Assembly (NCBI GenBank): GCA_003219945.1
Contig: QHQV01000329.1
Coordinates: 1 to 5,458 of the forward strand
Reading direction: 5' to 3'
From: Verrucomicrobiota bacterium
Lineage (GTDB): Bacteria > Verrucomicrobiota > Verrucomicrobiia > Chthoniobacterales > UBA10450
DNA: 5,458 bases
Numbering within the stretch: position 1 is the first letter of the stretch; each line of letters starts with the position of its first letter. The notes beneath the pieces were generated by a model. That model was not told the origin of the DNA. It worked only from the letters and a program-made list of their open reading frames with translations, and did no database searches. Positions 1 to 5,113 of this stretch are shown here, one piece after another. Both the position numbers and the translations under genes were made by a program.

Positions 1-60
1 CACCCGCACCAGCACGCGTTTCCCGCGGACGTCGAGATCACGGACAGAAAACTTTGTCAT
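1..60 (-). CDS. pgk: Phosphoglycerate kinase, N-terminal fragment (cut by window edge)
   Basis: Only the first 20 codons are visible. They read MTKFSVRDLDVRGKRVLVRV, which matches the conserved start of phosphoglycerate kinase (a short lead, then S-[IV]-x-D-L-[DL]-x-x-G-K-R-V-[LF]-V-R-V-D). The enzyme transfers phosphate from 1,3-bisphosphoglycerate to ADP in glycolysis, in the cytosol. The ATG at 58-60 is preceded by a clear AGGAG five bases upstream, one of the few good ribosome binding sites here. It lies downstream of gap on the same strand, a common operon order. The stop codon of the intervening four-helix-bundle frame is two bases before this start. The identification rests on 20 residues, but context and sequence agree well. 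Confidence 0.88.
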   Translation of the reverse strand, partial: MTKFSVRDLDVRGKRVLVRV

Positions 61-63
61 TTC

Positions 64-83
64 TACTCCTGCTCGTGATCATG
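64..83 (+). repeat. Left arm of inverted repeat bounding the four-helix-bundle gene
   Basis: TACTCCTGCTCGTGATCATG matches the reverse complement of 495-514 at 16 of 20 positions; with one G-U pair, 17 of 20 pair in RNA. The arm covers the last codons and stop of the four-helix-bundle frame and the pgk ribosome binding site. A second, overlapping match is GCTCCTGCTCATG at 83-95, which matches the complement of 501-513 at 12 of 13. Confidence 0.65.
66..70 (-). promoter_or_regulatory. Shine-Dalgarno site of pgk, inside the 3' arm of an inverted repeat
   Basis: On the minus strand AGGAG lies five bases before the pgk ATG. The same bases encode the last residues of the upstream four-helix-bundle frame (CAG GAG TAG). 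They also belong to an inverted-repeat arm whose partner near 508-512 reads CTCCT in the transcript, so the site could be masked by pairing. Confidence 0.7.
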
Positions 84-494
84 CTCCTGCTCATGCTGAA
101 TCGCGTAAAGTCCTTCGTCTTCACGTAAGAACTTCACTCGTCCAGAAAATCTCTTCAGCATCCCCATGAGCATGTTCACGACTCGAACGAGCCTTTCCTT
201 GACGGGGGAGGATCCGGTCAGCAGCAACAAGCTTTCGCACCTCAAGCACATCGAGGCATGCAGCACACTCCAGCGCTGAACTGCGAGCGATCTCCAGAAA
301 GCGGGCACGATCAACCGTGGAGAACTTGCCATTTCCTTCCGCGATATTCAGGGGGGAGACTGTCGAAGCGCGATTGAGCTGATCTTTGGCAGCTGCTTTA
401 GCTGAAATTTCACCCAGCAATTCTCCGACCCACCCACAAAAAGCATCGCTTCCTGATAAACGTCCAGTTTTTCGTGGTCGAGTAAATTTTCATA

Positions 495-514
495 CTTGAT
501 CATGAGTAGGAGCA
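495..514 (-). repeat. Right arm of inverted repeat bounding the four-helix-bundle gene
   Basis: On the minus strand this reads TGCTCCTACTCATGATCAAG. It contains the likely start codon of the four-helix-bundle gene and pairs with 64-83. Together the arms mark almost exactly the ends of the reading frame, like the stem that closes intervening sequences in 23S rRNA. Confidence 0.65.
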
Positions 515-533
515 AGGGCATGAGCAAGATCAA

Positions 534-1532
534 CTACTCAGCCACCATTTCCATCAACTCCACGCAGCGATTGCTGTAGCCCCATTCATTATCGTACCAG
601 CCGACCACCTTAACGAACCGATTGCCGATCATTAGCGTCAGCTTGCTATCGAAGATGCAGGAGCGCGGATTGCCAACGATATCCTCGGAAACGAGCGGCT
701 CATCGCTAAACTCGAGCACGCCTTTGTAGCTTTTATCTGACGCCGCTTCCTTGAACGCACCATTGATCGTGTCCACGGTCGCATCTTTTTCCAGCACGGC
801 GGTGAAATCTGTCACCGAACCATCGGGCGTAGGCACCCGGAACGCGCCGCCATTTAGTTTTCCTTTGAGGTCTGGAATTACTTCACCAATTGCCTTTGCT
901 GCGCCAGTCGTGGACGGAATGATATTAATTGCTGCGGAGCGCGCCCGTCTCAGATCCTTGTGCGGGAAATCGAGAATCCGCTGATCGTTCGTGTAACTGT
1001 GGATCGTGCTCATGAATCCGTGTGCGATCGCGAATGTGTCATTCAACACTTTCGCCATGGGCGCGAGACAGTTTGTTGTGCAACTGGCGTTGGACACGAT
1101 TTTGTCCTTCTTGGGATCGAACACGTTGTCATTCACGCCGATGCAAATCGTGACGTCCGGGTCTTTCGCCGGTGCGCTGATCAACACGCGTTTCGCTCCG
1201 GCCTTCAAGTGCAACTGGGCCTTATCCCGGCTGGTGAACAAGCCGGTCGATTCAAGCACCACATCGATGTCCAATTTTTTCCACGGGAGATTCGCTGGAT
1301 CGCGATCCTTTAAAACCTTAATTTTGTGACCGCGCACGATGATATTTTCGTCGTCGTAACCAATCTCTCCGTCGAATTTGCCGTGCACCGAATCCCATTT
1401 AAGCAGATGCGCCAGGGTATGCGTATCGGTGAGATCGTTCACCGCTAGAACCTGCTCCACCTGTTTTTGTGACATGGCGCGAAGGACGTTGCGCCCGATG
1501 CGCCCGAAACCGTTGATAGCGAAATTAGCCAT
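534..1532 (-). CDS. gap: Glyceraldehyde-3-phosphate dehydrogenase, type I
   Basis: This 332-residue protein has the full length usual for bacterial type I GAPDH, the cytosolic enzyme that oxidises glyceraldehyde 3-phosphate to 1,3-bisphosphoglycerate with NAD. The Rossmann motif NGFGRIGR is at residues 7-14 and an acidic VNDL follows the second strand at 31-34, as in NAD-dependent forms. The catalytic cysteine is C151 in SNASCTTN (147-154) and the base is H178 in HSYTNDQ. GAFRVPTPDGSVTDF (about 229-243) and WYDNEWGYSNR near the C-terminus complete the catalytic domain. The ATG at 1530-1532 gives the canonical MANFAINGFG start, but the bases before it show no Shine-Dalgarno site. Downstream on the same strand come the four-helix-bundle frame (its extended TTG start abuts the gap stop) and pgk, the next enzyme of the pathway. 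No lesion is seen. Confidence 0.98.
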   Translation of the reverse strand: MANFAINGFGRIGRNVLRAMSQKQVEQVLAVNDLTDTHTLAHLLKWDSVHGKFDGEIGYDDENIIVRGHKIKVLKDRDPANLPWKKLDIDVVLESTGLFTSRDKAQLHLKAGAKRVLISAPAKDPDVTICIGVNDNVFDPKKDKIVSNASCTTNCLAPMAKVLNDTFAIAHGFMSTIHSYTNDQRILDFPHKDLRRARSAAINIIPSTTGAAKAIGEVIPDLKGKLNGGAFRVPTPDGSVTDFTAVLEKDATVDTINGAFKEAASDKSYKGVLEFSDEPLVSEDIVGNPRSCIFDSKLTLMIGNRFVKVVGWYDNEWGYSNRCVELMEMVAE

Positions 1533-1543
1533 ACAAAAATGAA

Positions 1544-1594
1544 GGTTGAAGGGTTACCGTTACGCGGAAAAGCTTCAACGTCCAACGTCGAACA
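1544..1594. repeat. 7-bp-periodic degenerate tract upstream of gap
   Basis: The segment can be cut into 7-bp units, clearest at 1574-1594 (TTCAACG TCCAACG, then a third unit TCGAACA). On the left, GGTTGAA at 1544-1550 is close to the complement of the TTCAACG unit, so the tract also has an inverted part (GTTGAA at 1545-1550 and TTCAAC at 1574-1579). Similar tracts occur at 3802-3836 and 5114-5162. The left half of the register is weak. Confidence 0.45.
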
Positions 1595-1601
1595 GACGGC
1601 T

Positions 1602-1628
1602 GTACGGCGGGCGCTTTGCCTGCCCTAC
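1602..1628. repeat. Palindromic intergenic repeat (GTAcGGCGGGC...GCCTGCCCTAC)
   Basis: The arms 1602-1612 and 1618-1628 are complementary at 9 of 11 positions around a short CTTTG-type loop. A second hairpin follows directly: GGGAACCG at 1631-1638 pairs with CGGTTGCCC at 1642-1650, with one bulged G. Together they form a two-hairpin unit in the spacer between the divergent gap and esterase genes, resembling REP-type elements in outline. It shares the GTAGGGC/GCCCTAC edge style with the repeats at 2315 and 2714 but is not the same sequence. Confidence 0.55.
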
Positions 1629-1681
1629 CCGGGAACCGGAGCGGTTGCCCTATAACGGCGCGTGACGTTGTATATTTTTGA

Positions 1682-2353
1682 ATGAAATACGCTGTCGCGG
1701 GATTTTTGGCCATGATGTCCCTGGTTTTTGCAGAACACGCGCCCGCTGCCGAACCGAAAACCATTCTGGTGTTCGGCGACAGTTTGTCAGAGGGCTTTAT
1801 GCTCAAACACAGCGAAGCTTACCCGGCTTTACTCGCAAAAAAGCTGCGGGCCGAAGGGCTGAACTTTTCAGTGACCAACGCGAGCGCCTCCGGCGGGACA
1901 ACTGACGGCGGATTGGAACGCTTACCCCCACATTTAAAATACAGAATCGACATTTTGATTCTGGAGCTTGGGATCAACGACGCCTTTCGCGGCGTGCCGA
2001 TACATCAAATTCAAAACAATCTCCAACAGATCATCGACAAGGTGAAATCGAGAAATCCAAATGCGCGTGTGGTGATCGCAGGAATGCAACTCCCTGGTTA
2101 TACGGCTGACGATTATGTTTCAGCATTTGGCCAAATGTTTGCTGATTTAGCAGCGGAAAATCGAGCAGCGTTGGTGCCCTATTTGCTCGAAGGCGTGGCA
2201 GGCAATCCTGCGTTGAATCTGCCGGACGGCATCCATCCGAATGCAGCTGGCCAAAAGGTCCTTGCTGAAAACGTCTGGCGCGTGCTTGAGCCGGTGGCGC
2301 GCGAAATGGCGGCGGGTAGGGGCGGTTCACCTGAACGGCCGACGGGCGACTGA
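1682..2353 (+). CDS. Secreted SGNH/GDSL esterase (TesA-like arylesterase/lysophospholipase)
   Basis: The 223-residue product starts with a signal peptide (positive MKYA, hydrophobic core AGFLAMMSLVF, likely cut after APAA near residue 23), so it should act in the periplasm or outside the cell. The SGNH blocks are in order: FGDSLSEG at 31-38 with nucleophile S34; the block II glycine in NASASGGTTDGG (67-77); LGINDAFRG at 96-104 with N99; and DGIHPNAAG at 182-190, giving D182 and H185 of the triad. This pattern is that of the TesA/arylesterase subfamily, which hydrolyses acyl-thioesters, aryl esters or lysophospholipids; the natural substrate cannot be read from the sequence. The start is the ATG that gives the signal peptide; no Shine-Dalgarno site is seen, and the stretch before it is AT-rich. 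The last residues (about GRGGSPERPTGD) are encoded by an intergenic palindromic repeat, so the original C-terminus was probably shorter or different. Confidence 0.92.
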   Translation: MKYAVAGFLAMMSLVFAEHAPAAEPKTILVFGDSLSEGFMLKHSEAYPALLAKKLRAEGLNFSVTNASASGGTTDGGLERLPPHLKYRIDILILELGINDAFRGVPIHQIQNNLQQIIDKVKSRNPNARVVIAGMQLPGYTADDYVSAFGQMFADLAAENRAALVPYLLEGVAGNPALNLPDGIHPNAAGQKVLAENVWRVLEPVAREMAAGRGGSPERPTGD

Positions 2354-2370
2354 GGTCAATCGCCCCTACC
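2315..2370. repeat. 56-bp palindromic repeat, copy 1, overlapping the esterase 3' end
   Basis: The outer arms GGTAGGGGCG (2315-2324) and CGCCCCTACC (2361-2370) are perfect complements. Inside are GTTCA/TGAAC around a CC loop and GGGCGACTGA/TCAATCGCCC (9 of 10). The esterase stop codon at 2351-2353 is in the right inner hairpin. The element is a close relative of 2714-2767 in the same orientation and could act as a transcript 3' end or stabilising structure. Confidence 0.8.
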
Positions 2371-2420
2371 TTACGGAGACAACCGCTGCGCCTGTCTCAC
2401 CCGTTAGATAAAAAGACACG

Positions 2421-2711
2421 ATGGACCCTGCACGACCGACCGATCCCGATCCGGCTGATCCATTTTTTCCGGAACGCGCCGACCACGCGATCTTAGAAAC
2501 CATTGAGATTGCCACTGAAGGTGAAGATTGCGATGAGTGCGTGCGCAAACTGCGACCGGTGCTGAAGAACGTTCCGGGAGTGCAAGACGTAAAACTCGAT
2601 CTTCCGCACGAGCGCGTAGTCATAACATTCGACCCGCGCAAAACGCATGCGCCAGATTTGCACGATGCAATCTTGAAGAGCGGCTATAAACCGGCGCCGG
2701 TCGCCGATTGA
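2421..2711 (+). CDS. Heavy-metal-associated (HMA) domain protein, CopZ/Atx1-like with acidic CxxC loop
   Basis: The protein has 96 residues: a proline- and aspartate-rich lead of about 24, then one HMA fold (about 25-93). The pattern follows the family: a first strand (ILETIEIAT), the metal loop GEDCDEC with C37 and C40, helix VRKLRPVLKNVPGV, strand DVKLDLPHERVVITFDP, helix APDLHDAILKSGY and a final KP. Such domains carry soft metal ions, usually Cu(I), to ATPases, or form their sensor domains. Here the usual GMxCxxC methionine is replaced by E35 and the loop holds E35, D36, D38 and E39. An Asp next to the first Cys is known from the Zn/Pb/Cd-type ATPase ZntA, so a divalent metal is possible; this is inference. 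No metal ATPase is nearby. There is no signal peptide, so it is probably cytosolic. The ATG at 2421 lacks a clear ribosome binding site. It follows the esterase by 67 bases and may be co-transcribed unless the repeat between them terminates. Confidence 0.85.
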   Translation: MDPARPTDPDPADPFFPERADHAILETIEIATEGEDCDECVRKLRPVLKNVPGVQDVKLDLPHERVVITFDPRKTHAPDLHDAILKSGYKPAPVAD

Positions 2712-2713
2712 GC

Positions 2714-2767
2714 GGTAGGGGCGGTCACCGAACCGCCCGCAGGCGATTGAGGTCAATCGCCTCTACC
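2714..2767. repeat. 54-bp palindromic repeat, copy 2, between convergent genes (likely bidirectional terminator)
   Basis: This starts two bases after the HMA gene stop. Outer edges are GGTAGGGGCG and CGCCTCTACC. Inside are two strong hairpins: GGGCGGT (2719-2725) with ACCGCCC (2732-2738), and AGGCGATTGA (2741-2750) with TCAATCGCCT (2753-2762), a perfect 10-bp palindrome around GG. It shares the GGTAGGGGCGGT start and the TGAGGTCAATCGCC block with 2315-2370. The aguA frame on the other strand ends within it (stop at 2753-2755), so the element gives that protein its final GRGD. Confidence 0.82.
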
Positions 2768-3797
2768 TGACACTGCCGGTTGCTGCTGCGTCAGGCAGTG
2801 AAACGTGCCGAGCCCCCAGATTAACTCGCGACAATCGATGCCGATTACGCGCCGATCCGGAAAACATTCGCGCAGGATGGATAATGCAGCTTCATCGTTC
2901 GCATCGGCAAACGTGGGTACAAGCACGCGTGTGTTTGCGATGTAAAAATTCGCATAGCTGGCTGGCAGATGTAAAAATTCGCATAGCTGGCTGGCAGTCG
3001 CAGTCCTTCGCGCACGATCTTGTTCGGCATCGGAAGTGTGCGGATGTCGAGTTTGCGACCACCGAGTTTCATCTCGCGTAGACGTTTGAGATTTTCCTGA
3101 AGCGGTTCGTAATTTTCGTCGTTGCGATCCTCTTCAACGACAGTTACGACACTTCGCTCGGATACAAACCGCGTGAGATCATCGATGTGACCATCGGTGT
3201 CGTCGCCAACAATGCCATCGCCGAGCCAGAGAATGTCGCTGACGCCGAGATAATCGCGCAGCCGTTGCTCGATCTCGTCGCGCGAAAGATTGGGATTCCG
3301 ATTCTTGTTTAGCAGGCAGGACTCGCTCGTGAGTAATGCACCGCTGCCGTTCACGTCTATCGAGCCGCCTTCGAGCATCATGTGCGGATAGAAAACCGGC
3401 AGTTTCAGGATTTCAGCGAGACGTGTCGGCACCACTTCATCAAGATCAAACGGCGGATATTTGTTTCCCCACGCATTGTAACCCCAGTCCACCACGGCAA
3501 GGCTTCGCGGCACCATGGCTCGTTTGTGGGGACCCGATAAAAGGTGATCCGCTCCATGGGCAGGCCGCGCAAAACCGAGCGAGCTTCTGCTTGATGCGCC
3601 TCGTTGGAAACGTTGATGCAGACCTGCTCGGATTCGATCAACGCTTCGAGCATGGCGCGCAACGCAGGCAAGACGCGATCAAACGACGCGGGAAAACTGA
3701 TCGCCTCCCGTCGCGGCCATGAGAGCCATGTGGCGGTGTGCGGTTCCCATTCCGCCGGCATGCGGTAGCCGAGCGCGGTTGGCGTCTGTGAGCTCAT
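2753..3797 (-). pseudogene. aguA: Agmatine deiminase, broken by a deletion and a 29-bp tandem duplication
   Basis: Three frames on the minus strand join into an agmatine deiminase, the cytosolic enzyme that turns agmatine into N-carbamoylputrescine on the way to putrescine. The N-terminal part has YRMPAEWEPHTATWLSWP and VPTNEPWCRE. The central part has LAVVDWGYNAWGNKYPPFDL, LEGGSIDVNGSG, GDGIVGDDTDGHIDDLTRF (catalytic His and Asp) and [11 protein letters not shown]. The C-terminal part reads [20 protein letters not shown], then [10 protein letters not shown] with the catalytic Cys. Lesion one, near 3505-3515: NEPWCR runs straight into LAVVDWG, so the RDHGPIF segment, with an Asp that binds the guanidinium group, and some following residues are missing, and the frame changes. 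Lesion two: a perfect 29-bp duplication at 2939-2996 shifts the frame again and leads to a stop at 2845-2847. Start: the ATG at 3795-3797 with GAGG eight bases upstream; a TTG at 3798-3800 is less likely. No aguB partner is in the window. Almost surely non-functional if the sequence is correct. Confidence 0.9.
2939..2996. repeat. Perfect 29-bp tandem duplication inside aguA
   Basis: The unit that begins GATGTAAAAATTCGCATAGC and ends TGGCTGGCA occurs at 2939-2967 and again, base for base, at 2968-2996. It encodes part of [10 protein letters not shown]. Because 29 is not a multiple of three, the second copy is read out of frame; removing one copy restores the conserved C-terminal third of the protein. 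Identity of the copies means a recent event or an assembly artefact. Confidence 0.93.
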
Positions 3798-3801
3798 CAA
3801 G

Positions 3802-3836
3802 CCAACCTCGAACGCCCTACGCCTAACGTCTAACGC
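3802..3836. repeat. 7-bp-periodic tract, five units, upstream of aguA
   Basis: The plus strand reads as five 7-mers: CCAACCT, CGAACGC, CCTACGC, CTAACGT and CTAACGC, close to a consensus CNAACGC. It fills most of the 63 bases between the aguA start and the stop of the upstream membrane protein gene. The same period and a similar core occur at 1574-1594 and 5114-5162. Confidence 0.6.
3806..3809 (-). promoter_or_regulatory. Ribosome binding site of aguA
   Basis: On the minus strand GAGG lies eight bases before the ATG at 3795-3797 and supports that start over the TTG one codon upstream. It sits in the first units of the 7-bp-periodic tract. Confidence 0.45.
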
Positions 3837-3860
3837 GCACCGCCGGATTCCAAATCGTCT

Positions 3861-4274
3861 CTAAGGCTGCCGTACAGACGCGGGTTTGTAGATCCCACCG
3901 ACCATTGCGCCGACAATAACCATCTCAATGACGGCGCCGATGCTTCCGTAAACAATCAGTTTTCCGGGAATCGGTTGGACGGCATAAAAGCCGAGGCGCA
4001 TCCCGATCGCTGCGATTTCCAGCAGGAGACCCAGCCGAATTCCTGCAATTATCCCGCCACCTGCGAAACCACTCGCGTAAATCATTACGAACGAAAAAAC
4101 AACAAGAGCCTGTCCGATAATGATCCAGTGAAACAAACTAGCCATTTCAGTTTGCGACCGCCAAAGATTTGGCGTTTCGGCATAAACGTCTTTGAGCAAA
4201 ATGCCGTTAAGCAGCCAACCCCAGACGAATAGGAAAATGTACGCGGCGATAAAAGCGATGATAAACCGTCTCAT
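3861..4274 (-). CDS. Small four-helix membrane protein, paralogue of the upstream gene
   Basis: The 137-residue product has four hydrophobic segments at about 5-26, 47-68, 76-97 and 105-128, so it is an inner-membrane protein with short loops. It is clearly related to the next gene upstream: FIAAYIFLFVWGW at the start, FYAVQPI before the last helix, and GAVIEMVIVGAMVGGIYKP at the end line up with FIAAFVFLFVFGF, FAVQPL and GAVIQFTVAGAIVGAIYKP there. The layout, with a tryptophan-containing first helix, recalls the DUF1761-type families, but I do not recognise a defined function. The ATG at 4272-4274 has no clear ribosome binding site. The gene follows its paralogue by 52 bases on the same strand, and precedes aguA; they could form one transcript. 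Confidence 0.8.
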   Translation of the reverse strand: MRRFIIAFIAAYIFLFVWGWLLNGILLKDVYAETPNLWRSQTEMASLFHWIIIGQALVVFSFVMIYASGFAGGGIIAGIRLGLLLEIAAIGMRLGFYAVQPIPGKLIVYGSIGAVIEMVIVGAMVGGIYKPASVRQP

Positions 4275-4326
4275 AAATTGCAGTTATATTGAATTGGAAC
4301 AAAGGAGGGAAGTCCGCTCAAGCCGG

Positions 4327-4767
4327 TCAGCGCAACCGCTCCTTTACATACATAATTTGCCCAGTCGGCGGTTTATAGATGGCCCCGACGATTGCGCCTG
4401 CGACTGTGAATTGGATCACAGCGCCGGCGATCCAGCCGCAAAGGATTTTCAACGTTAATGGTTGGACTGCAAACGAGATTAAATGTGGCCCTGCGTACAC
4501 TAATCCCACCAGTAGGCCCAGCATCGCTCCAGCGCCTGCGCGGCCGCTTGGAACATAGCGAGCGCACAGCAGCGTGAAAAAGAATGCCATGACGAAGTGA
4601 CCGAGAGCCAGCCATCTGAAGTAGCTCTTAAGGTCGGCTTCCGGTCGCAAGAGCGTCGGCACTTCCCGATGCGTGTCGTGCATCAGCGTCGCGTACCAAA
4701 GGAAGCCGAACACGAAGAGGAAAACGAACGCCGCGATAAATGCGACGAAGAATTTGTTCCAATTCAT
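4327..4767 (-). CDS. Small four-helix membrane protein, first of a tandem pair
   Basis: From the ATG at 4765-4767 the product is 146 residues, beginning MNWNKFFVAFIAAF. An in-frame ATG 63 bases upstream would add about 21 polar residues (to 4830); I prefer the shorter form because it matches the start of the downstream paralogue and has a purine-rich AGAAAGAG just before it. Helices lie at about 5-25, 51-70, 76-100 and 105-130. GFLWYATLM in the first helix resembles the G-x-LWYS pattern of DUF1761-type membrane proteins, and the last helix ends in GAIVGAIYKP, shared with the paralogue. The function is unknown. The two genes look like a local duplication that has diverged widely, so it is not recent. 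Confidence 0.8.
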   Translation of the reverse strand: MNWNKFFVAFIAAFVFLFVFGFLWYATLMHDTHREVPTLLRPEADLKSYFRWLALGHFVMAFFFTLLCARYVPSGRAGAGAMLGLLVGLVYAGPHLISFAVQPLTLKILCGWIAGAVIQFTVAGAIVGAIYKPPTGQIMYVKERLR

Positions 4768-4927
4768 AACTCTTTCTATTGAGGTTTTACTGTGGCCCGC
4801 TATTGGACCCGCGTACTTGCATGGCAACACCGCCGGCGAATGTCGATCCTCAACTTTCCCGCGCGAAAAATGACTGAATGTATCATTACCGCCGGGCTTC
4901 AGTCCGTGGCTAGACCACGCAGCCTCG

Positions 4928-5008
4928 TCAGCCGTTTTTTAACGGCTTCTTTGTTGCATCGTTTGGAGTCGCATCGTTCGGAAGGGGAGAAGCCGTTAAA
5001 ACGGCTGA
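4928..5008. repeat. Inverted pair of GCCGTT...AACGGC palindromes
   Basis: The first copy, TCAGCCGTTTTTTAACGGCT at 4928-4947 (continuing TCT to 4950), is itself a hairpin: GCCGTT 4931-4936, AACGGC 4941-4946. The second copy lies in reverse at about 4988-5008; its core AGCCGTT AA AACGGCT (4991-5006) is also a perfect palindrome. The copies differ by two T in the loop. They can fold as two separate hairpins or as one long stem around about 37 bases. The T-rich tail after the first hairpin (TTCTTTGTT) gives it some likeness to a terminator. Confidence 0.7.
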
Positions 5009-5027
5009 TGCCCACTCGGGGCCAATC

Positions 5028-5046
5028 CACCGGCGTGAGGCCGGTG
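5028..5046. repeat. CACCGGC/GCCGGTG hairpin
   Basis: Arms CACCGGC (5028-5034) and GCCGGTG (5040-5046) are perfect complements around the loop GTGAG. It lies 20 bases after the preceding palindrome pair and probably belongs to the same family of intergenic repeats. Confidence 0.6.
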
Positions 5047-5113
5047 TTAATTAGAACGCGAGACAGAAGACCGCGCATGGCAGATCTACCGCCCTATTGG
5101 CCAGCGAAACGCG

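Larger units (their letters stand above)
63..503 (-). pseudogene. Four-helix-bundle protein (23S rRNA intervening-sequence/S23-type), two frameshifts
   Basis: Three overlapping pieces join into one protein of about 146 residues of the four-helix-bundle family first seen in 23S rRNA intervening sequences. The N-terminal piece reads MIKYENLLDHEKLDVYQEAM. The middle holds AKDQLNRASTVSPLNIAEGNGK and RARFLEIARSSALECAACLD, the family signature. The end has LVRVVNMLMGMLKRFSGRV and a low-complexity HEQEHDHEQE tail. One base seems missing near 433-436 (GGGTGGGTC) and one base extra in the run of five G at 204-208, so the outer parts share a frame and the middle is shifted. Read as it stands, translation stops at 348-350. 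I chose the ATG at 501-503 because homologues begin close to KYE; an ATG at 519-521 or a TTG at 531-533 is also in frame, and no start has a good ribosome binding site. Function is unknown; related small bundles include Avd of diversity-generating retroelements, but no reverse transcriptase is present here. The indels could be sequencing errors, in which case the gene is intact. Confidence 0.8.

Noticed and set aside
204..436. Programmed ribosomal frameshifting in the four-helix-bundle gene.
   Set aside because: Two opposite shifts would be needed in one short gene, there is no slippery heptamer of the usual type, and family members are read in one frame. Indels, real or from sequencing, are simpler.
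751..1329. Three plus-strand open frames opposite gap.
   Set aside because: They are shadows of the GAPDH gene, whose full set of motifs and family length leave no doubt about the coding strand.
1616..1656. A sigma-70 promoter for the esterase (TTGCCT ... TATAAC).
   Set aside because: The boxes would be 29 bases apart, far outside the usual 15-19, and the first lies in the palindromic repeat.
2031..2330. A minus-strand open frame opposite the esterase.
   Set aside because: The plus strand encodes a complete SGNH protein with all catalytic blocks; the antisense product is low-complexity and unrecognisable.
2771..2800. CACTGCC and GGCAGTG as a possible terminator hairpin for the HMA gene.
   Set aside because: The arms are 16 bases apart and lie inside the conserved [11 protein letters not shown] coding region of aguA, so coding constraint explains them; the repeat at 2714-2767 is the better terminator candidate.
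2939..2996. A CRISPR-like repeat pair.
   Set aside because: The two 29-bp copies are directly adjacent with no spacer and lie in a coding region; it is a tandem duplication.
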